A stretch of DNA of 64,000 bases from Cryoendolithus antarcticus (Eukaryota; Ascomycota; Dothideomycetes; Cladosporiales; Cladosporiaceae): assembly GCA_002077065.1 (NCBI GenBank), contig NAJO01000017.1:1-64000 (forward strand), in the 5' to 3' direction. Position 1 is the first letter of the stretch, and every line of letters begins with the position of its first letter. The translations under genes and the position numbers were made by a program. Shown piece by piece: positions 1-11,219 of this stretch. The notes beneath the pieces are model-generated. The model saw only the letters and a list, made by a program, of their open reading frames with translations, ran no database searches and was not told the DNA's origin.

Positions 1-887
1 TTGCGCTTGCCCTTCTTTGCGATGCTGACCTGAGCCACGTGCGACTCTGCGGCGTATTCGACGCCCTTGACAACATCAGACATGGATCCGGAGCCGTTGG
101 AGCGCAGGACCTTGACAGCCTTGATGTGAGCCTTCTTGGCAACGCCGTACTTCTTGCCAGCGACAGTGCCGGAGCAGTGAGTACCGTGTCCGTTGCCGTC
201 CTTGTCCTCATCACCTTGCGGAATGGTCTTGCCCCAAGAGGCACGTCCCTCGAAGTCGACGTGCTCAATGTTGGTTCCAGTGTCAATGATGTAGACATCG
301 ACACCCTCGCCACCGTCCTCAGAGTAGAGGTACTTGTTGAAGGTGCCAAAGCTCAAGCTGTTGCGGTGCGAGATACGGGCGAGACCCCAAGGAGCATTCT
401 TCTCGATCGTGGCATCGTCTCCGAGCATGTGCACTTCCTGATCCCTCTCAATGATCTCAACCTGAAAGTGATGGTCAGCTTCACTCAATTAAGCTCTAGC
501 TTGGCTGCTTTGACTCACGTCAGGGTGTCGGCGAATCTGCTCGATTACATCCTCATCGAAGTGACCGGAGTATCCCATCATCTCGCCACCGATGTTGTAA
601 GTGTGCTTCAGCCCGCTGAAGATGGTGTCCAGCATTGGCGTCTGCGAGCGCTTACGCAGATCGGTCTTCCTCGTCTGCACCTTGGCATGCAGGTCCTGGA
701 CCCAATCATGATGCTCGACCGCGAGGTTCTGAGTTACGTGCTTCTTGAACTTGATGATGTAGCTATCGGCAATCTCCTTTGCGTTGGATGCACTCAGGAT
801 GGGTGCCGCATCGTTGTGGATGGAGGAGACAATGACGGGTGAAGCTGACGCCAGCGCCGCCAGCGATAAGCTCAAGACGCCCCTCAT
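1..887 (-). CDS. Subtilisin-like serine protease, vacuolar/alkaline type (3' part beyond window)
   Basis: Secreted or vacuolar S8 endopeptidase precursor. The ATG at 887 opens a hydrophobic signal peptide (MRGVLSLSLAALASASP). An inhibitor I9 propeptide follows (SYIIKFKKHV... to about residue 123), then the start of the peptidase domain. The catalytic Asp lies in VYIIDTG and the His in NGHGTHCSGT; the Ser would be past the left edge. A 57-bp intron fits at 462-518 (minus-strand donor GTGAGTC, acceptor TTTCAG), joining HPDV to EIIERD in phase, so the visible exons are 519-887 and <1-461. The propeptide-plus-proteinase-K arrangement resembles fungal Alp2/Prb1 vacuolar proteases, but assignment within S8 needs the missing C-terminus. 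Several members of this family are known allergens. Confidence 0.9.
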
Positions 888-1610
888 GATGGGCGAGATG
901 ACTGTAGTGTTGAAGGATTGGATGTAGCAAGTGACTGGATGAAGACGGCGAGGCGGAGGAGAGGGAGATGGGTTGAGCGATAGGAACGAGATAAGGTACA
1001 CGGCAGGCGCCAGCTCATCGCGTGACAGCTTCACGAGTGGCAGGAGCAGCGTCATGCAACGGGGCACGGTCCAGGCCGAGGCCGCGCAGCAACCGGCACT
1101 GATGCCTGAATAGTCGCCTGAGGGCCCCTAGTACTTGTTCATGCCCTGGAGTATAGGTCACTTGGTGATGAATTGAAGGGCTGCCTGCGAGAACCGCTTA
1201 CGACTTCCGACAATGCGGCCTTGCGTATAGTTGTTCTGCTTGTTTGCATTGCGACCTCGCGACAGGCCACTACGGCAAAACCGCGGACGAGGCGCCTATC
1301 TCCGATCTTGTTTCGGCTTGTGCCACAGACCCTGGGCCACCTACCTGCTGATGTACCGAAGTGCTATCAACGGCGTGCAGGCACGAGCGATTGTCTCACT
1401 TCACACTCGAATTCGGTGCTTTACCGTCACGTGAGTCGTGGCGTTCTGGCGTTGAATTGAGTGGATTGAGTAATCACTCTAGGCGCTGGCTATTGGCTCA
1501 GCTGAAGGCAACAGAGGTAATACTGTCCATCGACTTTGCGTCGGATCTACGAAGACTGTACGCGATGAGCCAGCGATCGCCACATCTAAAGAGGAGAGCC
1601 TGTCGACAGC
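888..1610. other. Intergenic, shared divergent promoter of protease and BEACH gene
   Basis: This is a 723-bp gap between two divergent start codons. An inverted CCAAT box (ATTGG, about 1492-1496) lies roughly 115 bp before the BEACH start. Reading frames here are short and lack family features. Nothing else was recognised. Confidence 0.5.
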
Positions 1611-4600
1611 ATGGCCCGAGAAATGGGTCTGCCAAGTCGACCGAGATCCTCGACCACCGAATCGAACAGCATGATGGCGAATGAGAGAGCTTCTGAAGTG
1701 GCCAATTTGTGCCAGGTTCTCAGACAGCAAGCGTCGATCGAAGATGCAAAGGGATTGGAAGGACTATGCCACTCTGCCCAGGAGCTGCGAACTGTGCTAC
1801 TTGCTAGCAACACCGCAAAGGATCTCTTCCGACGAGCTGAGGGGTTTCAAGCCACATTGGCTGCTATCAGCAATGCTTGCTCAGTTGCTCGCACATACTC
1901 GGGAGTGAGCTGCGATGTCGTGGTTTCTGCGACGTCGATACTTCTATCCCTGCTTTCCGCGGCCTTGTTTGATCACTACGGTAACGACCGATACCTCCAG
2001 CGCCGTCTCGATGGCTGGGCATCTTTGGTGACATCTTTGGAACCACTCCTCGGCCTGCTGATCGAACAGGGGGCGTGGGACGCTATCATCACATATACGA
2101 CTGCACTGTGCCGCTTCTCATTGGGTGAGATTGATGGCGATCGTGTTGCTGCGTTGCTCGACCCGGCCACCGATGATCCGACTTTTAGCAATACTTCAGG
2201 GGCGTTGGATCGAACGGCAGGACTAACTGGACATGAAACGGTCGTCTTCCCGAAGATTTGGGCATTGCTGGTCAAATCCTCTATACAGTGCTCTCGCTTG
2301 CAGGGTGGCGATAAAGGGGACTTCTCACGGCAAATTATGTCACTTGCTCACCAGATCACTACTTTCAGCACGCGTAATCAGGTAGCCTTGTGGGAGACCG
2401 GGATCATGAGCGTGCTTCTACGTGACTTATGCGGAAATGACAAGGCTTCGAACTCTTCTGAGCTGGAGGGCCTGGTCCGCATTCTCTCTCCTTTCGGCTT
2501 GCATAGTCTCGAGGATGCGGCAGAGTTGTTCCAGAGGGCATCTCACTCAAATGCCAGCCATGCCCAGCTGTTACATGTCTTGCAGGCCTCTAAAGGACCA
2601 GCGTTCGTCCAATTCGATTTGTCGCAGTGTGGCTATTCCTCAATAGAACTGCAGAGCTTGCCACGTGCATTTCCGCCTACCACAGGTTACTCGTTGACTG
2701 CCTGGATGCGGTTTGATCAATTCGACCCCTCTACGCACACGACACTATTCGGGGCATTTGACTCGTCACAAACTTGCTTCGTACTCGCGTACCTCGAAAG
2801 GGACAGTCGATCTTTGATACTGCAGACCTCGATTCGTTCGTCGCGGCCCAGCGTACGTTTCAAATCGACGAGGTTCAACACTGGCCATTGGTATCACGTG
2901 GCGATCGTGCACCGCAGATCTCCGTCAGATCCGAAGGCCGGCACTGCTATGCTCTTCGTGAACGGCGAATTCGCCGAGCAGGTCAAGATTGGGTACCCAG
3001 AGTCGCCAGCAGAGTCGCGTACTCTCGACGATATAGCAGCAAGTGGTAGACGGCAGGCGAAGCCAGTAATGGCATTCTTCGGCACACCTCATGATCTCGC
3101 ACCCAGGCTTGGCAAGAACGAGGTACATTCGAAATGGTCGTTGGCCTGCGGACATCTGTATCAGGCGCCACTCACAGATGAATTACTGGCTGTGTATTAC
3201 AAACTTGGGCCGCGCTACAATGGCAATATGCAGGACTGCTTGGGTCCGCTCTTGACGTATCGCGCATCTGCAGAACTGAACCGTTACAATGAGCTACTCC
3301 ACCCGGACAGGTCGGAGAAGTCCGACATTGTCACCGCGACAGAAGCTCGGGGCAGTGATGTAGTGCCCGAGACTCGAGTGCTCTTTGGCGTGTCTCCCCT
3401 CGCAATCGTGCAGCTTGACGGAAGTGACAACAGCACACGCTTGCAAGAAGGGCTCTCGGCAAAGGCAAGAACAAGATTGCAGGCCCTGGAAGGAAATGTG
3501 AAGGCCATAGCTATCAACACTGGCGTGCCGACTCTCAATGAAGCTGTAGGCAGGTCCTATGGTGCCGCAGCGTTGACTGGTGATCCCGTGGTGGTGCTGC
3601 CTAGGTCACTTGACGATGCAAGCTGGGAGGTTGCTGGGTGTCTCCCGCTACTGCTTCGGTTGCTAGAAGCAGCTGCCACAAAAGCTGCGTTCTTGCAGGC
3701 GGTTCGCATCGCCTTCGAGTGTGTGAAGGATAGCTGGCGCATCAGCGAGGCAATGGAAAAGGGACACTGGTTTGGCGTCATGGCAGTGATAATCAGAGAG
3801 AAACTGGGCTTCGAGACGGGAGCTGCCTCCGCCAACGCGTCAAATCGCAAGCCGTCACCGCCTCTACCTCTTGAGGACCGCCAGACGGTGCCATTTGAGC
3901 TGCTACAGCTTATACTAGAGTTCCTCGGCCATGATAAAGCTTCCCCGGAGAATTCCATGATTGTTAACCCCATGGGATACCGCGTGCTGATCATCGACTT
4001 TGATACATGGCGGCGATGCGATGTCAGCACGCAGCAGTTCTACTACGCGCAGTTCGCACACTTTGTCACTCGGAATAAGCATCAGGCATTCAATCACAAG
4101 CGGCTTACTCGTATGCGAGTCATCAAGAAACTCGTCGAGGCACTGAAAAGTGAAAACATTGCACCAGAAAATGTCGCACCATTCATGGCAGCCTTAAACG
4201 CCCTGCTTGATGGCAGTGCTGCAGCACACCACTCTTACAAGGACTTGGCGATGTTCGTAGTGCACGGTCTGCAGGATGAACGCTCACAGCAGCCTCGGTC
4301 GCTGCATAGCATGGCGAGTGTAATGAAATTACGTCAAAGAGCAGTATCATGGGCTAGACGCAGTGGCTCGACACCCACTACGCCAGGCGGCGGTTCGCCG
4401 TCTCGAGCTCAGCCGGCTGTGCCCCGAGCAGAACTAGCGGTCAGCATGCTCCAGCTTCTGGTGGAGTTCTTGTGCGACGAGAAGAACGCGACGGCTGTAC
4501 GGCGATTCATCAAGGCCGTTCCCCTGCGTTGGCTACTACATCTCTTTGCCGAGCCAGACGTGCGAGTGGTAGTATTTGTAACACGAATCATGCACCGTGC

Positions 4601-7600
4601 GCTTCTCGTTATGGGGTCTGAGTTCAAGTCACCATTCGTGGATAAGAACGGTGGCTTCAGCATCTTACGAGCTCGTCTGAAGACTTTTTGGCGGACGCCG
4701 TCGATGTGGGTGCTCTCTTTCGCGACCCTATTCGGCTGCAACCTCCCTATGGGCGCGATCGAGCAAGACCTTACATTGTTCGGTCTGATCGAGCTGCTCG
4801 GAGTGGGTGAAAAGATGCGCATTGACACACCGGAGATGCTCTCGCCGATCATGGCCATGCTCGAAACAGCTCTCAGAGACGTAGTGAAGTCCGACGAAGC
4901 ACCTGAAGCTGACATCAAACTCATCACCACCATCATTCAGCTTCTCAAGGAGCTCCAGCAACGCAGCTCGACCTTCCGCGACTTCGCAGCCAGCTCTAGA
5001 TATGTACAAGAGCTACTGTTCGTCTTATATCCAGTCGTTGTTGGCTCGGATAGGTTGTCTGCTGATGTCGAGCTCGCGGCAAAGGACAACACCCTCAGCT
5101 TCCGCGGCGAAGAAGTCAAGATGCGACCACACTCGAACTCACTCGGACAGAGACCGCCGTCCGTGCGAAGTCTCAACATCGATGACGGCAAGCGAACGCC
5201 ATCGCCGTCGCCGTCGGCGCACCAGAAGCGTGTAGCGGCGCCGAAACGTTTGTCGTCATTCATCCTGATCAATGGCGGTGGCGAGTCTCCGCGCACACCG
5301 AGCTCAAAGTTCGAGCCACCTTTGACGCCGAAGCGCAGAGATGTAGTCAAGCTGAATGTCGGCAACGATATAGTTGAGTCGCTGCTTGACGTTGCGACCA
5401 GTCTCTTCATCGATCTGATATGCACGAAGAAAGACTTCGCAGGCATCGGACTGTTCATGAAGGTACCGCCTGGATTCAGAGAGCACCAGGCGTATTTCGA
5501 GTCTTACGTCCTGGTGCATACGCTATCAGCGCTGTGGAATACTCTGCAGCTCAATCAAATACTCTTGCAGGACACGAGAGTGCTCACCAATCTCGGGCGG
5601 TACTCTTTGCACATGGCAGAAGCGGTCTTCGAGGGCTGGTTCATCGATGGAGCCCAGCCACTCATTAATTTCATTGGTAAGGTACTCGACTACCTGCAAA
5701 CACCCGATGTGGCCAATTTGAAAAATGTACGACTCTGTGCACAAGCGACCAATACCATGCGCGTTGTCTTCCTTCGCGTTATGCTGTTGCGACTCTCAGA
5801 GCTTGACGAGCTGGAGGACGAGAAGTATGCAATCACTTTTCTGGACCAAATGAACTACTGGCAGACTATACTATTCTCTACTGAGAATCAGGAAACGCCG
5901 TTTATTCGATTGATCTGCTACTTGCTATACATGAAGTTGACATCGACCGTCACAGCCGTCAGATATGCAGCAGCGAGGATCTGGCGGACGATGCTGGTGC
6001 AGAAGCCGACCGAGACAGCGACCTTGCTTACATATGCAATGGGTTCAGAGCAGCGGCATCTCTCTACTGGCTTCATGAAGCTCGTCTCGCTTGACGAAGA
6101 GGAGTTTATCAAATGGGTTGACAGTAATAAAAGCAGTCTCGACAAGATCTTCGTAGATGCACTTGCTAAACCTTGGGACGAGTTCGTGAATGACGAGAAC
6201 CGTCGGAACGAGGAGTCTGCTAAGGGCCGGCTATCGAAGAGGCGTGAGAAGCTACGGCAATGGCAGTCGGAGGAGCTGGGTACTGATGACTTTCTTCAGC
6301 GCTACGAGACATCGACAAATCATTGGAGAGCTAACGTGCACGCTCAAGAGCGACTGAAGCTCCAGCGAGCCACTCAGGATCATCAGGAAAGTGTCCATCA
6401 TCTGCTGACAGTATTCACTCGCTTGGAGCAGATCCTCAAGCAGCCTTGTGGGCCTGACGCCTCCGCAACGGTCAAGTGGCAGCTGGATGAGACTGAGGGT
6501 GTCAACCGAATGCGGATGCGACTGTTACCAGATACATCAGTGACCAAGGAAGTGTACCAGCCGAAGCGAAAGTTCTCGCAGCGGCTCAGTAATGGTCCGC
6601 TCGCGATCAATACGCAGATTGCCCGCAGTGTGAGAGATGATGTTCTCTCGTCAATGCCGCCTACGCCAGGTAGTGCTATTATTGAAGGAACCTCGGAAGC
6701 CACGCCCGCCAATGACCGCTCACTGGACGACTCGATAACGAACTCTCAGCTACTCGATGGCGGCTTCGCAGTCATCGAAGACCCCAAAGAGGACGAAGAT
6801 GGCATCGTGGAAGATAAGAATCGCAAGATAATGACGAGCCTTGCGCGCGGTGATATGGTGCAGCAGCTATACAATGTCTCACGCATAGTGGGCTTGGAAG
6901 CTTGTGAGGGCCTTCTGGTGATCGGGAAGAAGCGGCTGTACCTCCAAGATAGCTACTTCCAACGATCTGACGGCGAGATCGTCAGCGTGTCCCATGCGCC
7001 CGAGGACGAGCGTGACCCATATTTACAGCTTATCTCGGGCAAGGACGTTGGTGCACAGCGGACGAAGAACAGCGTCGGCGACCAGGCGAGTCGGCAGTGG
7101 GTATGGACCGAGGTGCTTAGCGTGTCCAAGAGACGCTTCCTCTTCCGCGACGTGTCGCTGGAGGTGTTCTTCTCGGACGGCCGCAGCTATCTATTGACGT
7201 GTATGACGCCCAAGATGCGGGACGATCTGTACAGTGCGATTACCAGCAGGGCACCGCACATACATGCGTCGACTTCAGCCGGCGAAGACTCGTGGCGACT
7301 CGACAACTTGCGCAACCCGGAAGAGACCCCACAGACCTTGGGATCGCGATTCACGAGCGTCTTCGCCAATGCCGCCGCGCCTGCTGCGACGAAGCAGTGG
7401 ACGAGAGGCGAGATGTCGAACTTCCAGTACCTCATGCTGATCAACACTATGGCTGGTCGATCTTTCAATGATCTCACGCAGTATCCTGTCTTTCCCTGGG
7501 TACTGGCAGATTACAACAGCGACGTCCTAGATCTTACGGATCCGAAGAGCTTCCGTGACTTCTCAAAGCCTATGGGTTGTCAGACACCTTCACGAGAAGC

Positions 7601-9224
7601 AGAGTTCAGAGACCGCTACAAGCAATTCGCTGAGATGGGCGATGAGAATGCGCCGGCCTTCAATTATGGCACACACTACTCATCGGCTATGATAGTCACA
7701 TCGTATCTTATTCGAATGCAGCCATTTGTGCAATCGTACCTACTACTTCAGGGTGGCAATTTCGATCACGCAGACCGGCTCTTCGACTCAATTGAGAAGG
7801 CTTGGCTGTCGGCGTCCAAAGAGAACATGAGCGATGTGCGAGAGCTCACACCGGAGTTCTACTATCTGCCTGAATTCCTCACTAATCTCAACGGCTACGA
7901 CTTCGGAGTCAAGCAAGGCGGCGGCGAGGTCGTGAGCGATGTCAAGCTTCCTTCGTGGGCGAAGGGCGATCCACAAGTCTTCATTGCTAAGCACCGGGAA
8001 GCACTGGAGAGTCCTTACGTGAGCCACAATCTACACAAGTGGATTGATCTAGTCTTCGGCTACAAGCAGAGGGGCGAGGCTGCTGTGGAGGCTACCAATG
8101 TGTTCCAGCATCTCTCCTATGGCGGCGCGAAGGATCTGGACACGATCGATGATCCTGTGGAACGCCTGGCGACGATCGGAATCATACACTCGTTCGGACA
8201 GACACCACATCAGGTCTTCCAGCGACCGCATCCGGGGCGTGAGATCGAGAAGCATGCTGTTGCTCGGCTAGATACAATGGCCGAGTCATTGTCTCGACTG
8301 CCTTCACCACTTTTCGAGAGTGACGAGAAGGTCTGCAAACTTGTGTACCCTGCTACTCAAGAGAGGCTACTGTGTACTGGTCCCTGCAAGCTCAACATGC
8401 TGCCAAATTGCGATCGGTTCATGCAGTGGGGCTTCGCAGACCACAGCATTCGCTTCTTCTCCTCGAACACCAAGCGCTTGCTCGGTCTATACGAAAATAC
8501 TCACATCGGCGCTATCACCACGGCAGTCTTCGCTGACAGCAAGACTCTCATCACGGCCGGCGAAGACTGCACAATCGCTGTCTGGACTGTTAGCGCCTCT
8601 CGGGATGCAATAGACATCAATCCCAAAACGTACCTCTTCGGCCATCGCGCTCCTGTGACTACATTGGTAGCGAGTCGAGTGTTCAGCACGCTTCTGTCAG
8701 TGGCGAACAATGGTCAGTGCCTGCTCTGGGATCTGAACCGAAACGACTGCATCCGCGTCCTCACACCTGCAAGCGACTTGACCATCCAAGCCGCCAGTAT
8801 CAGTAGCATCTCTGGCCATATTGCACTCTGCCGCGGCCCAAACTTGCTTCTCTACACTATCAACGGTCACCTTTTCCTCTCCCAACAGGTCTGCGACAGC
8901 CAAAGCGATAGCATGTTCAGTTGCGCATTTTACAGTGGCGCCAACAACGAATGGGTCGAGCGCGAACTGATTTTCACAGGCCACGCGCATGGCGTGGTCA
9001 ATGTCTGGACGCTTGCGGTGCTGAGTGACGGAGCTTGGCATTTGCAGCTGGTTAATCGCCTTAATCATGTTGATGGGCTCAGAGACGGCGGAGTGAACAG
9101 GAGTGCGGTTATCTCAGCACTGCTGCCCATGCCCGGGGCTGTGTACACCGGCGATGAGGATGGGCGGGTGTGGGAGTGGAGTGTAGTGCAGAGGCAGGGG
9201 AGCGTGAGTGCCAGGGGCAGATAG
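1611..9224 (+). CDS. BEACH-domain / WD40 giant protein (Beige/LYST/Bph1 family)
   Basis: A large scaffold of the BEACH family, whose members act in vesicle trafficking, lysosome/vacuole sizing and membrane fission. It is one uninterrupted frame of 2537 codons. In order: an alpha-helical armadillo-like N-terminus; a concanavalin A-like/LamG region (about residues 330-525, PTTGYSLTAWMRFDQFDPS); long helical segments with two Ser/Pro-rich linkers near 920 and 1190; a PH-BEACH domain (about 1735-1875, CEGLLVIGKKRLYL); the BEACH domain (about 1930-2210), with hallmark segments MSNFQYLMLINTMAGRSFND, YPVFPWVLADY, NYGTHYSSAMIVTSYLIR and HKWIDLVFGYKQRG; then C-terminal WD40 repeats. The length is usual for the family. 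An alternative start is the MM about 20 codons downstream. The absence of introns in 7.6 kb is notable. Confidence 0.95.
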   Translation: MAREMGLPSRPRSSTTESNSMMANERASEVANLCQVLRQQASIEDAKGLEGLCHSAQELRTVLLASNTAKDLFRRAEGFQATLAAISNACSVARTYSGVSCDVVVSATSILLSLLSAALFDHYGNDRYLQRRLDGWASLVTSLEPLLGLLIEQGAWDAIITYTTALCRFSLGEIDGDRVAALLDPATDDPTFSNTSGALDRTAGLTGHETVVFPKIWALLVKSSIQCSRLQGGDKGDFSRQIMSLAHQITTFSTRNQVALWETGIMSVLLRDLCGNDKASNSSELEGLVRILSPFGLHSLEDAAELFQRASHSNASHAQLLHVLQASKGPAFVQFDLSQCGYSSIELQSLPRAFPPTTGYSLTAWMRFDQFDPSTHTTLFGAFDSSQTCFVLAYLERDSRSLILQTSIRSSRPSVRFKSTRFNTGHWYHVAIVHRRSPSDPKAGTAMLFVNGEFAEQVKIGYPESPAESRTLDDIAASGRRQAKPVMAFFGTPHDLAPRLGKNEVHSKWSLACGHLYQAPLTDELLAVYYKLGPRYNGNMQDCLGPLLTYRASAELNRYNELLHPDRSEKSDIVTATEARGSDVVPETRVLFGVSPLAIVQLDGSDNSTRLQEGLSAKARTRLQALEGNVKAIAINTGVPTLNEAVGRSYGAAALTGDPVVVLPRSLDDASWEVAGCLPLLLRLLEAAATKAAFLQAVRIAFECVKDSWRISEAMEKGHWFGVMAVIIREKLGFETGAASANASNRKPSPPLPLEDRQTVPFELLQLILEFLGHDKASPENSMIVNPMGYRVLIIDFDTWRRCDVSTQQFYYAQFAHFVTRNKHQAFNHKRLTRMRVIKKLVEALKSENIAPENVAPFMAALNALLDGSAAAHHSYKDLAMFVVHGLQDERSQQPRSLHSMASVMKLRQRAVSWARRSGSTPTTPGGGSPSRAQPAVPRAELAVSMLQLLVEFLCDEKNATAVRRFIKAVPLRWLLHLFAEPDVRVVVFVTRIMHRALLVMGSEFKSPFVDKNGGFSILRARLKTFWRTPSMWVLSFATLFGCNLPMGAIEQDLTLFGLIELLGVGEKMRIDTPEMLSPIMAMLETALRDVVKSDEAPEADIKLITTIIQLLKELQQRSSTFRDFAASSRYVQELLFVLYPVVVGSDRLSADVELAAKDNTLSFRGEEVKMRPHSNSLGQRPPSVRSLNIDDGKRTPSPSPSAHQKRVAAPKRLSSFILINGGGESPRTPSSKFEPPLTPKRRDVVKLNVGNDIVESLLDVATSLFIDLICTKKDFAGIGLFMKVPPGFREHQAYFESYVLVHTLSALWNTLQLNQILLQDTRVLTNLGRYSLHMAEAVFEGWFIDGAQPLINFIGKVLDYLQTPDVANLKNVRLCAQATNTMRVVFLRVMLLRLSELDELEDEKYAITFLDQMNYWQTILFSTENQETPFIRLICYLLYMKLTSTVTAVRYAAARIWRTMLVQKPTETATLLTYAMGSEQRHLSTGFMKLVSLDEEEFIKWVDSNKSSLDKIFVDALAKPWDEFVNDENRRNEESAKGRLSKRREKLRQWQSEELGTDDFLQRYETSTNHWRANVHAQERLKLQRATQDHQESVHHLLTVFTRLEQILKQPCGPDASATVKWQLDETEGVNRMRMRLLPDTSVTKEVYQPKRKFSQRLSNGPLAINTQIARSVRDDVLSSMPPTPGSAIIEGTSEATPANDRSLDDSITNSQLLDGGFAVIEDPKEDEDGIVEDKNRKIMTSLARGDMVQQLYNVSRIVGLEACEGLLVIGKKRLYLQDSYFQRSDGEIVSVSHAPEDERDPYLQLISGKDVGAQRTKNSVGDQASRQWVWTEVLSVSKRRFLFRDVSLEVFFSDGRSYLLTCMTPKMRDDLYSAITSRAPHIHASTSAGEDSWRLDNLRNPEETPQTLGSRFTSVFANAAAPAATKQWTRGEMSNFQYLMLINTMAGRSFNDLTQYPVFPWVLADYNSDVLDLTDPKSFRDFSKPMGCQTPSREAEFRDRYKQFAEMGDENAPAFNYGTHYSSAMIVTSYLIRMQPFVQSYLLLQGGNFDHADRLFDSIEKAWLSASKENMSDVRELTPEFYYLPEFLTNLNGYDFGVKQGGGEVVSDVKLPSWAKGDPQVFIAKHREALESPYVSHNLHKWIDLVFGYKQRGEAAVEATNVFQHLSYGGAKDLDTIDDPVERLATIGIIHSFGQTPHQVFQRPHPGREIEKHAVARLDTMAESLSRLPSPLFESDEKVCKLVYPATQERLLCTGPCKLNMLPNCDRFMQWGFADHSIRFFSSNTKRLLGLYENTHIGAITTAVFADSKTLITAGEDCTIAVWTVSASRDAIDINPKTYLFGHRAPVTTLVASRVFSTLLSVANNGQCLLWDLNRNDCIRVLTPASDLTIQAASISSISGHIALCRGPNLLLYTINGHLFLSQQVCDSQSDSMFSCAFYSGANNEWVERELIFTGHAHGVVNVWTLAVLSDGAWHLQLVNRLNHVDGLRDGGVNRSAVISALLPMPGAVYTGDEDGRVWEWSVVQRQGSVSARGR

Positions 9225-9724
9225 CACTGTAGTGATGATCATGGAAGTGTACGACGTGACGTCGGAACGTGATTCAAATTCGAAATGAATGCTTCAATGT
9301 CATGTCACGGCAATGCAATCACTTCCGCTCCTCCAAAGGGCTGAACGCTCCTATGCTATTGTATACGCCACTGCATTAGTAGCTACATCACTCGTCAATC
9401 TGAAAAGAGAGCTGATTGTTTGTCCATCTTTGCAGTCATAGGGAGGCCGGAAGCTTGCAATCACGGCCATATAGCGATTGACTACCGGATCAGTTCATAC
9501 GAGCCTCGAGAACATTTAAAACCTTCGGAGAGGTAGAAGTACATGTAGCTGTCACTCCTCAGGTTAATGATATCAAAACCGTCCGTAACAAAGCAAGAGC
9601 GCCCTTGTCACCTCCACAATTCCCACCTTGGCCTTGCGGCTGTCCTCCCAGTCCTCACAATGCCCAATCCTAACCCTCAAAGATCTGCCGCCCAGAAGTC
9701 AGCCCACCTTACCCTATAAGATAG
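9225..9724. other. Intergenic between convergent BEACH and annexin genes
   Basis: A 500-bp tail-to-tail gap that should hold both 3' untranslated regions. A CRE-like TGACGTCG lies near 9257. No coding potential was recognised. Confidence 0.5.
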
Positions 9725-11219
9725 CTAATGCCCAATACATGCCACCATCAGCTTCTCGTAATCGCCCCTGGTCTCGCCACGAATCCTGGCCGCCAAGTCC
9801 TTCTTGTAGAAATGCCTGTAAGCAGCTTTGCACTGCTGCAGCCTCTCGCGGCTCCAGTGTACCATCACAATGCGGCGCACCAATGCGGTGTCCTTGGTTC
9901 CCAGACCGGCCATAGAATCCTCGAGGAGTGAGGCGTCGTGTTTAGCTGGATCTTCGGCGGAGCCAAGGATGTAGAGAAGGGCGTCCTTCATGTGGCCGGA
10001 GAACTCGGAGGAGAGCGTGGCTGATAGTGCGCGTTGGTAGCGGTTCTGATATGCTTGGGAAAGCGCGCGAAGCTGAGCATTGGAGAGGCGAGTCATAATC
10101 GCGCAGACTGTAATCTCATCTGTGCCAGCGCGGCCTGCGCACATGTCAGTGATTGAGAATCTTAGGAAAGTGAAGAAGGGAGCAAGGAAAGGACGCACCC
10201 GAAGTGGCTTTGTAGAGTTCTTGCACATCCGCGTCGATTTGCTGAGGAATCACTGGAGTGGACTCCTCGGCACGACGAGCGGCCATGACCATGTCAAACA
10301 TCTGCTCTGTCTTCATAGACAGGTCGCCTCTGACATCAGCCTCCACTGTGCGCTTGTAGAGCTGCTGATACCGTGCCTTGATCGCGTTGAGATCTGCGTT
10401 TGAACGAGCGAGGAGGACTTCATTCATGGCAGCCTCCTTGGTGCCAAGACCCTTGATGGACTCGTATAGGGTATGGCAATCCTGATCGAGTGGTCCTCGG
10501 ATGATCGCTTCGAGACCATCTCGGAAGTAGCCTGATGTCTCGCTGTGAACATCCTTCATCAGGTCACGCTTGTGTCGTTGCTGGAAGGCTTGCTTGGCGC
10601 TGGCTACTTCGAGAGGTCCGAGCGACGCAAGCGTTTTGATCAACAGGTCCTCCTTCGTACCGAAGCCTTTCATAGAGGAACGAAGATCATCCGCCACCCG
10701 GCTCATGTCCACGTGCGAGATTTGTCCAGGTATGTAGCCGGGAGAGGGCTGCGCCGGAGGACCAGACGGTGGCGCCCCATACTGACCGCCGGGGGGTGCA
10801 CCATACTGTCCTGGTGGCGGTGCGCCGTACTGACCAGGAGGAGGCGCACCATATTGGCCAGGAGGTGGACCTTGGGGAGCGCCGTACTGCCCTTGAGGTG
10901 CTCCATAGCCACCTTGTTGCTGGCCGTAACCGCCGTGCTGGCCGGGCGGTCCCGGAGGTGGTGCTCCGTATTGGCCTGGTGGAGGTCCATAGCCCTGCTG
11001 ACCATATGGCTGTTGTCCAGGAGGAGGACCGGGCGGTGCACCGTATCCCTGTTGAGGTGGGTAGCCCTGCTGAGGATATTGCCCAGGCGCTGTGGCGCAT
11101 ATCGGTCAGCATCGTGTGCATGAGACGGCAAGGCTTAGTATGCGGATCAGGCATCTATACTTACGAGGCTGCCCGTATGCGTTTGGCGGTGGCGGCCCTT
11201 GGTTGTAGTAGCCGCTCAT
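9725..11219 (-). CDS. Annexin with Pro/Gly/Tyr/Gln-rich N-terminal tail
   Basis: Calcium-dependent phospholipid-binding protein of the fungal annexin (ANXC/annexin XIV-like) type. Three exons fit: 11165-11219, 10199-11089 and 9725-10134. The introns are 75 bp (donor GTAAGT) and 64 bp (donor GTGCGT, acceptor GCGCAG), giving 451 residues in phase. The first about 150 residues are a low-complexity [13 protein letters not shown] tail made largely by a tandem DNA repeat. Annexin repeats follow: [34 protein letters not shown] and [18 protein letters not shown] carry the GxGT calcium-loop signature. One repeat, between SSMKGFG and the last, is diverged ([16 protein letters not shown] region). It converges with the BEACH gene and is divergent from the His/Ser-rich gene. 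Confidence 0.92.
10772..10872. repeat. 24-bp coding minisatellite in annexin N-terminus
   Basis: On the + strand the core ccatactg/ccgtactg/ccatattg recurs at 10777, 10801, 10825 and 10849, exactly 24 bp apart. A looser copy lies near 10882. Each unit encodes about eight residues of the GQYGAPPP type in the annexin tail. The copies differ at silent positions, so the array is imperfect and older than a fresh expansion. Confidence 0.85.
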
